From contig JANSLP010000077.1 in the NCBI GenBank assembly GCA_029298735.1, forward strand, positions 56,933 to 120,932: a DNA stretch of 64,000 bases. Direction: 5' to 3'. The notes beneath the pieces are model-generated. The model ran no database searches. It was not told the DNA's origin and worked only from the letters and a program-made list of their open reading frames with translations. Positions within the stretch are counted from its first letter, which is position 1, and the number at the start of each line of letters is the position of its first letter. This document shows, piece after piece, positions 11,899-21,801 of the stretch. The DNA comes from Ophiostoma sp. CBS 140.51. Taxonomy: Eukaryota > Ascomycota > Sordariomycetes > Ophiostomatales > Ophiostomataceae. A program made the position numbers and the translations under genes.

Positions 11899-12879
11899 AT
11901 GTCATCCTTCCACCGCACGTCGTCGCCGGTTCTCACTATGGCATCCCAAGCCGCCCACCAATTACCTTTTGACCGGCCCTTCGCAATGCAACAATCCTCG
12001 CCCTTTGGCAACCCTTCTGCATGGTCGCAAAACTTTGGCCAGCACAAGGCAGTTGCTCCGCCCCGTGGCCGCAAGCGGTCTCGCGACGAGGCTGCCGTCA
12101 ACCTGGACTCTCCCGAAAAGGCGCCCCCTGCCGTCGAGCCTGTCAAGGAGGATGAAGATGAGTGGGAGTACGGTCCCGGCATGGTCCTCATTAAGAAGGG
12201 CAGTGGCTACGTCCACGAAGCCGGCAGCCAATCAGGCACATGGCTCGAGGAGAAGGCTGCCGCGCTGGAGGCCACCAGAAAAGAGGAGGCTCTTCGCGAA
12301 CAACAACGCCAGGCGCAAGATCGTCCTTCGCTCCGGAGCCACAAGTCATCACGCCTCGACCTTTCGGCCCAGGTCGCGTCCCAAGAGAGCGCGCGCAGCA
12401 ACCGCTCCAGCCCGAAGCGTGACCTTCGCGACGCCTCACCTGTGACCCCCGACGGCAGCTCATCCGCTGACCCTTCGCAGCCCGTCATCGACGACTTTAC
12501 CTTCCACCTCGGCATTGGTTGGAACCGCCTAAGCGAGGATAAACACATCCAGGCGGCCGCTCGCGGCTGGGCGCGCTACATTGAGAATCACTACCCGGTG
12601 ACGGAGCCCAAGATCCTGCTCGAAAGCAAGGGCCTCGAGTCGTACCTCGTGGAAGCTCGCGAGGGCTACTTCCTCTTCGCGGAGAACCTTCGCCAGGGCC
12701 GGCTCGTCAGCAGCAACCCCCAGCGTGCCCTTGTCAACCTCAAGTCCTCTCCTCCCGCCTTTGACGGCGCAGAGACAATGGCTGCCGCAGGCACCCCTTT
12801 GCCCACCGAGGCCGCGATCACACCTGCGCTGGCAGTTGCTCCGGCAGCCCCTACTGATGTCGAGATGGACATGGTCTAA
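11899..12879 (+). CDS. conserved-type fungal protein of unknown function, likely nuclear
   Basis: Single-exon gene, 326 aa. I chose the ATG at 11899 (ATCACCATGTC context, MSSFHRTSS); the frame is open further upstream, but only through CT-rich leader without another ATG that looks used. A basic PPRGRKRSRDE stretch near residue 55-65 suggests a nuclear localisation signal. Two segments look structured and constrained: DEWEYGPGMVLIKKGSGYV (about 88-106) followed by GTWLEEK, and FTFHLGIGWNRLSEDKHIQ with AAARGWARYIENHYP (about 200-235). Between them lies an Arg/Ser-rich linker; the tail is Ala/Pro-rich. I recognise the pattern as a conserved filamentous-fungal protein but cannot assign a role. 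Confidence 0.8.
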   Translation: MSSFHRTSSPVLTMASQAAHQLPFDRPFAMQQSSPFGNPSAWSQNFGQHKAVAPPRGRKRSRDEAAVNLDSPEKAPPAVEPVKEDEDEWEYGPGMVLIKKGSGYVHEAGSQSGTWLEEKAAALEATRKEEALREQQRQAQDRPSLRSHKSSRLDLSAQVASQESARSNRSSPKRDLRDASPVTPDGSSSADPSQPVIDDFTFHLGIGWNRLSEDKHIQAAARGWARYIENHYPVTEPKILLESKGLESYLVEAREGYFLFAENLRQGRLVSSNPQRALVNLKSSPPAFDGAETMAAAGTPLPTEAAITPALAVAPAAPTDVEMDMV

Positions 12880-15669
12880 AGGGTCTCCAACTTTGGCGCA
12901 CCAGCTACTCAACTAGGAGGCATCTATCACGGAGTTCCATCTATTCTTTTTTTCACGGAGCCTTTTTCTTCAAACGCGATTTATTTCCTATTTTTTTGGC
13001 CACGCAGGCGACGCGGCAACTTGGGGGAATTGGCGGTGGCGCAACATTCGGGTCGATAATGGGGACTTTTTCATTCACGGGAAATACGGCGTTTACTTCG
13101 AATACGGTCGGCACTGGACGGACGAACGAACAACGGAAAACAGAACCAGAAAAGAACGAAAAAATCAACAGAAGCGAGAAGGTAAACGAAAGCCGGAAAT
13201 TTTTTATTTTTTTTACATTTATGGAAAGCTATGGCAGGTATCCAAAAAGTTTCCAGAGTCAAACAGGGACTCTGATTTGCTCCAATCCGTGTCGCATTTC
13301 GTCTCTTTTGCTTTTTTACATTGCTTTATTTCATGCTGTATTTATAGCACGGCTAGCAAAACTCAAAATCAAAGGAAGAGTTATTAGTTGAACCCCATTC
13401 CGTCGTAAAAGAGCAGTGCTTTATCACTTTGATCCTTTCTCATGCCGGTAATCTGCAAGTCAAATAGAAAAGAGTTCGAAAGCTGTTCTCTACATGTGGA
13501 ACAGGCACGCGGGCAGATCTGAGGCAGGAAAGGCCCCCTGCATAGCCCTCATGCAAAGCATTGCCTTCACAAAGGCACATTCAAACTCGTGCCAGAAAGG
13601 AGAAGCTCAGGGCCGAAAAAACACGGTGTGTATCGAAGAGCCACTTCCAAGCCCCCCGAACCCCCATATGTTGTTGAATATTGCGTGTTACCGTCTCCCA
13701 TCACGTCGAGTCTCTTTGGTCGGACGCGTGAGTTCCTAAGGTGGATAAGGAGACCTTCTTCTCACTGGCCGCTCTCTTCTCTCTCCTCACCTTCCTCTCT
13801 GCCTTCCACAAAAGGCGCTTGGACATTTCTTGTGCTCCTCTTTTCCTCTTGGCCAATCGACAGCGGCAGATGCATGCCCACCCACCCGCACACGAGTGTC
13901 CAGAAGCAAACGAAGGTTGTCCAATCAGATCCCAAGAACGGCCCCCAAGAGCAATGGGGGTGGGGAGGCAAGAAGAAGCCAATGTCGAGGGTATTTCACC
14001 ATCAAACAAAAATTCTCACAAAAGGGTCAAAAGGCAGAGACACAGGGGAGGATTCGCTCTTGAGCAAAAAGGGCATCTCGACAAGAGGCGAAGAAGCAGA
14101 TTTTGCTGCACAGCTAGACACCCATGCCTCTGTATGTTATTCCCGTGAGATATTGCTTTTGCTGAGGTCATGTAGAAAGCCCCCTTCGAAAGTGGTGGCA
14201 CCTTGACTATGCTGCTTGTCCCATGCACACAGCCTCACGGCCTGTCCTGTTCCTCCCAGAGAGAAGTCATAATTGCCAGGCGGTGGAGTATCCAGAAGTC
14301 GCGGGCTTGTTGGAGAAGCAGCGACAAATATGGTGCACGATTCTGAACTGAGCCCACAACGAGGCGAGGAAGGTGGGATGCAGGCAGCCTACAATTCGCG
14401 CCTTCCCAAGCTGCCTTTCTGCTTCCCAGTTTCAATGTTGCCGCTCAGTGGCACTTTCCTATCGTGTTTTGATAAAAAGAAGAGGGAAAACAACTGCATC
14501 CAGCCACTCCTTTCCTCCTTGATCGCCGTGTGCCTTGGTCTTTTGCTTGCCGGCTGCAGGCCGAGTCGTAGTCCGGTCTCCTTCCTTACCCCGAAACTGA
14601 TATTCATAGGCTTGGGTCTTTCCAAACATACGCTCTTTCCTTTCCAAAAGCAGAGGGGCGATGTTTGCTGCTCGTTCCTGCCCATTCCCCTGTCATCCCC
14701 ATCCAATCGACAGTCTCGATCTCGTCGTCCCTCTCCTCGTTCGCCTTCTGCTATTCTCGTGCCGACAAAGTATTGTATTTCGTCTTTTGGTCACTCCCCT
14801 CCTCTCCCGCCTTGCCAACCTGCCCCTGTCGCCTGTCGCCTGTCCATGTGAAAATCACCCTCTTCTCGCCGTGACTCCTTTTCAAGCGCCGCGTCTGCCC
14901 CTCTCCACGCTCTCTATTTTCTTGACTTCGAAATTTTTATTTCTATTTTTCGTCTTTCTTGTCCTCATCTGTCTTCACGTATTTCGTTCATTGCCTTGTT
15001 CATCTCTCCATCCTCTACCAGAAGTTCGAGTTTTCAGTCTTTTTGGGGCTTGCCCGCCTGTTCTGCCGCAAAGCATCCTGCCAACAACAAGCAAGGCACA
15101 CGCCCCCCAGATCCAGCCAAACGTATGCACGCATGCACGCTGCGGCACCACCAGCATTTCCATCCAAAAGGCGGCCTCCCCTCATTTTTGCAGCAATAGA
15201 GGCCCCATGCATTTTGCCTTGCCACGGTCTTGCGACACGATAGCAGAGCTCGTCCCAAAATACCGGCCTAATTGCTTGTTTATCTTTTTTCGCGACCTGC
15301 AGAAGGCTGGTAGCAACACGGGTCTGCAAAGTTGTTGACCAGTTCCTCTCGCACTTTCCATTACCGCCATACCTACTCGGCGGTGCCTTAACCAGCTTTT
15401 TTTTCTCCTCCTTGACCGCATTCCATATACCCGCCCCATCGTTGCGGCTCCCGACCTCCTTTCCTTCTTCAAGAAACCCTCGACAAGTGCAGCGACAGCG
15501 AGGAGCTTTGGCAGCTTACAATTTGAACTCGACACCCGAATATACACGCCTCACGCCAACTACGATCGCGCCCTTCACGGCAGACGCAGTTTGCGGACTT
15601 GCTCCCGCCCAATATTTCTCTCATCAGTCTCCGCAGTCGGCCGGCTTCTCTCGCGCCTCGCCAATCCTC
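12880..15669. other. 2.8 kb intergenic, CT-rich leader of the BTB gene
   Basis: No gene seen. The last kilobase (about 14.64-15.6 kb) is pyrimidine-rich and looks like promoter and 5' leader. Frames at 13589-14206 and 14661-15338 lack family features. Confidence 0.5.
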
Positions 15670-17655
15670 ATGGTCTCCCAACCAGACCAGCACTTTTACT
15701 CCAACTCTCTCGCCATCCGGGGCGCATCTTCCGTCATCGGTGTCGGCAGTGGCCACAGCCATAGCCATAGTCACAGCGGACCGTCGCCGCCGACTGCCGC
15801 CTCGTTGGCCGGCGGTGGCGAGCGCACATCGTCCACCCGCTCTCGTCGCTACAACCGCAGCCATATTGGCGGCTCGTCATCTTCCTCCCCGTACGCCCAG
15901 CTAAACGAATTCCCCGTCTTTACCAACACAGGCGACGTCGAGATCGTTGTGCGCGTTCGCTCCGGACATGAGAACCGATATCTTCTACACCGGGATACTC
16001 TAGCCCGGTGTTCGGGCTTCTTTGAGGCTAGCACAAGCAAGGAGTGGTCTCGCGCGCAGGTAATCGGTCGAGGCAATGAGGTACAAAACGAAGCGGACCC
16101 GCGTGCCTTGACGAACGGTGGCGAGGTAGCCCGGGTCGGCGCAGGTGGGAGCAGGAGTGGAAGCGAGAGTGGGAAAGAAACCCACACCGCCAGTACTGTA
16201 CCTTCCGACTGCAACCAGCCCCGTCGGAGGTGGAGGTACGAGCTGGATCTTGGAGAGGGTGAACACGACAAGCCAATCTTGGTACAGAAGGACGAGAGCA
16301 CCGCCAACCGGGCAGTGACATCAACAGCAGATGCTCCTCAGTCGATTTTCGGCGGTGGTCCCTCGAATGTCAACAACTCATACTCATATCGCGGCTCTAC
16401 AAGCGGCAATGGGAGCAAGGCGGCGCCCACTCACAGCAACCCTAGTTTTTTCCGGTCGGTGGCCAACCTGGCCCTCTCACACTCCTCGTCGTCTCGGCAC
16501 GGCAGCCACCACAGCAACTACAATGGATACAACACCTCCTCTCCCCTCCTCCCACCGCCAACCGCCGATGAGGTCGATCTCCTCCGTGACTACGACAATC
16601 TTTTCCGCATCATGTACAACTACCCACCGGTACTGGATGGCGTCAACATCGCGGATGCATACGTGCAGTGTAAATCCCTATTGGCCGTCGCCGACGAGTA
16701 TGATGCGCTTGCCTTTGTAGGTCCCCGCGTCGACCACCACCTCCTGCAGTTCCAAAGCCGCCTTTGGCGCCAAATCGCAAAATATCCCATCAGCTACTTG
16801 CGTCTGGGCTATATGGCTCGGTCACGCGTGATCTTCCAAGAGGCGCTCGTTCATGTGGTCGGCCAATGGCCAGCAGGCGAACGAAGCCTGCGTGCTGCCC
16901 TGCCAGACTCGGTTTTGGATCTGATCGAGGACAAGGTTGACGAGCTCGCTGAAGCCGTGTCCCGTGTCGAGGCTCGCCTTTTCCGCCTGCACCTAACCAC
17001 TCGCAGCGGCGAACGTGTTGCCCCTTCTACCGCATATGTTGATTGGCTTGCTGTGTCCTTGTTCCGACAGTGGCTTGCGGACAACACAACGCCCCCGGCG
17101 GGTGGTGATCCCAAGGTTATGATACCAGAGCGGCGGGGCGCAGGCGCCTCTGGTGACCGCTATGGCCATCATCGTAATGGGCACCACCGGGGAGGACACT
17201 CTCGCCACGATGGCGGACGAGCCTCTTCGTCCTCTTCTTCGTCATCGGGCTCGGGCCGGCATCAACAAGAGACGGCTTTGACACTCCATGTGCGCAACCA
17301 GCTCGTCCCGGCACTGTCGCCTCCAATCTCTTCCCTCGGCCGCACTTATCGCATTATCGGCCTGTCTGCAAGCCCGTCGTATCTCGGCCACGAAGAATGC
17401 AAACGGTTTTTGAAACTGTCGCCCGATCTCTACACACGAGACAACCTCCGCCGTTTCGAGAAGCGCATTGACGAACTCAAGGCCCTGGCCCGCGAAATTG
17501 TTCGGCCGCTTATGGGCAGTGGACTGGAACTGGACGTCGCTGGCGGCAAGTCTAGCAGCGGTAACGGCAGCGGCAACGGACCCCACGACAACATCACCTA
17601 CTTCACATGCACTTACTTGAGTGATCGCGATCTACCCTGGCTGGTAGACATGTAA
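15670..17655 (+). CDS. BTB/POZ domain protein
   Basis: Single-exon, 661 aa, starting at the first ATG of the frame (MVSQPDQHFY). After a Ser/Gly/His-rich N-terminus (including GHSHSHSHSG) a fungal BTB core begins with GDVEIVVRVRSGHENRYLLH, then RDTLARCSGFFEASTSKEWS. The BTB fold is interrupted by about 170 residues of low-complexity sequence before it resumes at DLLRDYDNLFRIMYNYPPVL, with a helical part (VQCKSLLAVADEYDAL, then ISYLRLGYMARSRVIFQEA). A second, Ser/His-rich insert lies near the middle of the C-terminal half; the end reads YLSDRDLPWLVDM. BTB proteins are often Cul3 adaptors or scaffolds; nothing here fixes the partner. It faces YEN1 convergently. Confidence 0.85.
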   Translation: MVSQPDQHFYSNSLAIRGASSVIGVGSGHSHSHSHSGPSPPTAASLAGGGERTSSTRSRRYNRSHIGGSSSSSPYAQLNEFPVFTNTGDVEIVVRVRSGHENRYLLHRDTLARCSGFFEASTSKEWSRAQVIGRGNEVQNEADPRALTNGGEVARVGAGGSRSGSESGKETHTASTVPSDCNQPRRRWRYELDLGEGEHDKPILVQKDESTANRAVTSTADAPQSIFGGGPSNVNNSYSYRGSTSGNGSKAAPTHSNPSFFRSVANLALSHSSSSRHGSHHSNYNGYNTSSPLLPPPTADEVDLLRDYDNLFRIMYNYPPVLDGVNIADAYVQCKSLLAVADEYDALAFVGPRVDHHLLQFQSRLWRQIAKYPISYLRLGYMARSRVIFQEALVHVVGQWPAGERSLRAALPDSVLDLIEDKVDELAEAVSRVEARLFRLHLTTRSGERVAPSTAYVDWLAVSLFRQWLADNTTPPAGGDPKVMIPERRGAGASGDRYGHHRNGHHRGGHSRHDGGRASSSSSSSSGSGRHQQETALTLHVRNQLVPALSPPISSLGRTYRIIGLSASPSYLGHEECKRFLKLSPDLYTRDNLRRFEKRIDELKALAREIVRPLMGSGLELDVAGGKSSSGNGSGNGPHDNITYFTCTYLSDRDLPWLVDM

Positions 17656-18274
17656 CGTTTTGGTGAACCCGGTCCCGCTGTTTTCTCTTCCTGGACTCAA
17701 GATACGTGTGATGATTTTACTTGGGGTCCTTGGCACTTTGGGTGACATTTTGGTTGGGTCTTTGACGTTTTTTTTCTGTCTTGGGTTTTGGCTTTTGGTT
17801 ATGTTTTGCACTTCAAACACGAGATTCCCTATTTGATATGATTTTGATTACTGCGGTTTCTTTCTCTTTGGTATTTGGTTTTATTATATATAGCGACACG
17901 ATCTCATTCTAGGATACCCGCCAACTCATGTAGAGACGTTTCTTTTTTTTTCAGGTTATTCTTTGTAATCGAAATATAGTGCCATGTTTTCTCCTTTTTT
18001 ATAGTAATATAAAACAATATTTAACTATGATTTAAATTGATGTGTCATTCTATCTTTTGATTTTTATTTCTCGCCAAAAAAAAAGTTGTAATAAAATGAA
18101 CGAGCCGCGAACAATTTAAAATTATCACGAGACGAAATAACATAATAAAAAAGTAGAATTGGAACCAAAAATTTGAAGCCAAAATTTCGTTATTCGTCAT
18201 TTCTAGTACACAATACCAAAGTGCAAAAAAGAAAGAAGACTAAAAGCCAGAATGTAACAAAAATTGCAAAAAGG
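17656..18274. other. AT-rich convergent 3' region between the BTB gene and YEN1
   Basis: No gene. About 17.86-18.26 kb is strikingly AT-rich with poly-T and poly-A runs, unlike the GC-richer genes on either side; it probably contains both 3' ends. Confidence 0.6.
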
Positions 18275-21144
18275 TTACAGCCCTTCCCCAGTCAGGTCGA
18301 CGACACTAACCTCACTTTGTCGCCAACCACGGCGGCTTCGCGCCGGAGATGGGCTCACATATTCCGCACTTATCTCATCTACAACCTCTTCTCGAAAGAA
18401 TCCGGTGGCACTCGTCCGCGGAACATACCGTGTTCGTTTTGTGGCTGGTTTTGTCGTCTGCTTCTTTGTAGTAGATGCCGTCCTTGTGTCACTCACGTCT
18501 ACTGGCATCCTATCCGTGACCTGTGTTGCCGCCTGTCCATACTGTTTTGAAAAGATAGCTGGCAAAGGGGAGGATGATAGAAATGGGTCTTCGTCCTGCC
18601 CGACAGGAGAAACCTGCTTCTGGACCGGGACGCCTCCTTCCTCGTCATCAGAAAGCACAATCGCTACAGGCGCCCTGCTGGGGGACGATAGGAAGCTGAG
18701 AATCGACGCCTGCTTCTGGGGACTAGCCTGAGACGACAACTTTGGCTTTGCGCTCGACCTTGGCTTCGGCAATGCTGCTGGTACCCTATCTAACGTCGTC
18801 GTAGCCGCGACCCTAGATTGCGATGCTGTAGTTTTCTTCAGTGGCGAAGGCGACCATGCGAGAGAACAAAAGCTGACAGTAGGTGGTGGGGAGGATGGGA
18901 CTAGGGATGTTGGAATTTGTATCAGCTCATATGCTGATGCTGCAAAGGGGCTGCTTGATATCAGGTCGATCACGCCTGTGGGCTGTGATGCCGGCGGGGG
19001 CGAAGCAGGCCGGAAAAAGTCTCTCTTTTGAGTACTGGTGTTTGATGTGGTGTTTTTTGTGACCCGGGGATGATTTTGTGACCCGGACATAGCCCACGGG
19101 TTGGCGGCCTTCTTTTGTGGTTGAGATCTCGTGGTTTTGGTTCGTGTAGTCGACGAGGGTTTACTGGAAGTCTTCCCTGAGATTTGCGGTAGGTCGTATT
19201 CCCCAACATCTCGCTGGGTGCTATCAGTACCAAAACTGGCATCATCATCCGAGTCAAGACTCTGCAGCAGGTCAGGCCTGGACTTGAAGGTGGCCGTCAA
19301 TCTTGAGGCTGGCTTTTCTGCAGGCGCAGCCTGGCTGCTAGCGGAAAGTGCGCCGCCTCCAGTGTTCTTCGTGACGCGAACAAATCGGTCGAGGGAGCCC
19401 GCTGGCATTTTTGACTTCACAGCCTTCGTTGTGTCTTTTGGCTTGCGAGTTGTTGTAGTCTTTGTTCCGTCAGCGGTTCCTTTCTTGCTGCGCTGTTGCT
19501 TCTTCTCCCATTCACCAAGTGCTGCTGGAGCACCAATTTGGACGACTGTGCGAGGAACCCAAGCCACACCTGACACTGTAGGATCGTACGGTGTGCCAGT
19601 CGTCAGCTTCCTAGAACTGGCGACTGTCAGAGTGCCTGCTGTGTAACCAGGTACGGTCGGAGCCAATGTTGCTGGTGGCTCGTCAAACTCATCATCGCTA
19701 TTGAGGGCCAGCCCATCGCGACCAAAGGTAGTTTCCGGGTCGTCGAGCTCGCGCTCTAAATCAAGTCCGACCACGTTGACAGGAATAAAGGATACTCGTA
19801 GCTCGGGGGTGTTGTCTGTGCTCGCGTGTGTTCGTTGTCTTGAAATGCCCTCCACAAGCGACGGCAGCAAATCCCTGTCCATGATACCGGTTTCGTTGTC
19901 GAGATCCTCGTCAACATCATCCTTTCCGCTGTCCGACGACCACTTGAGGAACAGCATCCGTGTCAACAGGCCCGCAGCAATGACGCGAACAAATTTGATG
20001 GCACCACCACGGTTTGTCCAGTCAAAGGTCTCTGCTACAAAGTCTCGGAGAGCAAGAATATCGACAGGCTTGGGTTTTATGTCTTCGGTAGCCTGCAGCA
20101 TGGCTGCTTTCGGTGCGGAATCCACGGCGGAATCCAGTTCTGCCCGTAAGCGCTCAACAACATCGTCGGGAGAGACAACCGGGTGCGTGTAATACCGCAG
20201 GATGTCGAGATTGGGAAAGTCTTCTGGGATGACAAGCTTGTGATGACATGTGCGGAAGAACTTGCTCTCGTTGGTGCGCAATTCGTGCTGCAGATTGGAG
20301 CGCCACTGAACCAACGCCGCTGTGTCTGAGCGCTTGATGCGGCAAAGTGTTCGTCCATAGCCTGCCTTGGCCGCCTCACACGCCAGCTTGACACCGCAGC
20401 CAGGGACACCTTCAGGAAGGTAGTCGCCACCACTCATCAGCGCGACTAGAACCATTCCTTCACGATCAAGACCGGTCTCATGTGTCTTCAAAATCGACTC
20501 TGGTGCTATTGACGTTGCTGCTGCAGCGTCTGTCTCATACATGGTAACGTGTGTGACCGCTGCCGTGGAGCTTCCCTTCCCAGTCGAGGTGCTTGTCGCA
20601 GCTGACCAGTTGCGAAGAGTTCGCGTGCACCCAAACATAAGTGTGTCGACATCTTCACTGAGAACAGCGTCGACGACGCCACGTTGCTGCAACAGGGCAC
20701 ATTCAGCCTCGGCTTCACCAGGTGCCTCGTGGACATAGAATCCAAACATTCGGATCATACGTTTCGCCATAGACGAAGCCACCATGTCGCCTGGACCAGA
20801 CGAGCGTTTGTTGCGCTTGAAGAGCGGCTTGTTGAGGCCGTCAAAGACGAAGACGGGCTGGACGGGCATGCCCAGAAGCCGCACGAGGCGGTAGAACAAT
20901 GTGCGAATAGCCGGATTGGAGCCACCTAAAGCTGTCAACACAAAATCTGCGGGAACAGCAGGTTGAAAGCTGTCTTTTTGCATCAAAACTCACCCCTTGC
21001 GACTTGGACCTGGAATTGCCAAATGGAAATATCAATAGCTAGGCGTAGCGGCCGCCCGCGCTTTTCGAGACTGTCCACAGCCAGCCGCAAGAAAGCAACG
21101 CGGGCGCCAGCGCCAATTTCCTTGTAGATTCCTTTGATACCCAT
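18275..21144 (-). CDS. yen1: GEN1/Yen1 Holliday-junction resolvase (XPG-family nuclease)
   Basis: Structure-selective endonuclease that cuts four-way junctions late in the cell cycle, in the nucleus. Exons 20994-21144 and 18275-20925; 68-nt phase-1 intron (donor GTGAGT, acceptor CTTTAG at 20927-20926) joining VARG to GSNPAIRTLFYRL; 933 aa. Start MGIKGIYKEIG is the family N-terminus. XPG-N: Asp38 (LAIDISIWQFQ) and Asp79 (VFVFDG). XPG-I: EAPGEAEAE with Glu121/Glu123 and SEDVDTLMFG with Asp142/Asp144. All six metal-binding acids are present. A helix-hairpin-helix part (LMSGGDYLPEGVPGCGVKLA) follows. The C-terminal half is disordered, basic and Ser/Thr-rich, with several Ser-Pro-x-Lys/Arg sites (SPLK, SPQK, SPSR, SPAR), as expected of a CDK-controlled Yen1. 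Intact. Divergent from ARP10. Confidence 0.94.
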
Positions 21145-21801
21145 GGTGGTTGATGTTGTGTTAAAAATGAAGGTTGTGATGACCGTGAAAATCGTGAAAA
21201 AAGAGACCGTGAACGGCTCCGACAGGGACTTAAATAGAATGAAGAAACGATCAAGCAGTATCGGTAGGCAATTGTGCGTCCATTTTTGTGATAAATCGAT
21301 ACGCGGTGAATGAATAAGGGCCGTAGACAGGATCGTGTCGCCGTTGAGATTAAAATGCTGAAGAATGAGTTTGGAGATTGAAGCCAGGTGACGCCGAGCA
21401 TAGTTGCCTCATTGTTGACACCATTACTACTTTGGGATAAAATGTGGCGTTTCTACGGGGATGGTGCTGAGCGCCACAAATGGCCCGTTCTGGCGCGCTT
21501 TCATTAATAGTTTCCTAATAGGCGGGTTTATGAGCCTTGTCCAGGGGATTCAGGGCGCTCTTTCCCGCCAACGGATCAACGCGTTCCAGGGGCTGCTTCT
21601 GCGGTGCTCTTTCTGCCAAAGGCGGTATGCACTCTCCTGAGCTCCTTCAACGTCCACGACGTGACAACTTCACGACACACAGCTGCGAACGATAGGGCCT
21701 GCAGCTCAAAGCTTTTCTTCGGCGCACATTGTTTTCCATTGACCGTTGTAAAGCTTAGCTATACGAATTTCTGGCAAAGCGACGCCGATTTCAGCCCGGG
21801 C
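21145..21801. promoter_or_regulatory. divergent promoter region YEN1/ARP10
   Basis: 657 nt shared upstream region. It contains TTTCCCGCC at 21561-21569 and ACGCGT at 21579-21584, resembling E2F/MBF (MCB) G1-S elements, 218-241 nt upstream of ARP10 and about 420-440 nt upstream of YEN1. Function inferred from motif only. Confidence 0.45.

Noticed and set aside
13589..14206. 205-codon plus-strand frame
   Set aside because: Mixed composition, no motif, no supported splice sites.
14661..15338. 225-codon Ser/Leu/Phe-rich frame before the BTB gene
   Set aside because: Product of CT-rich leader; ends well before the BTB ATG and in another frame.
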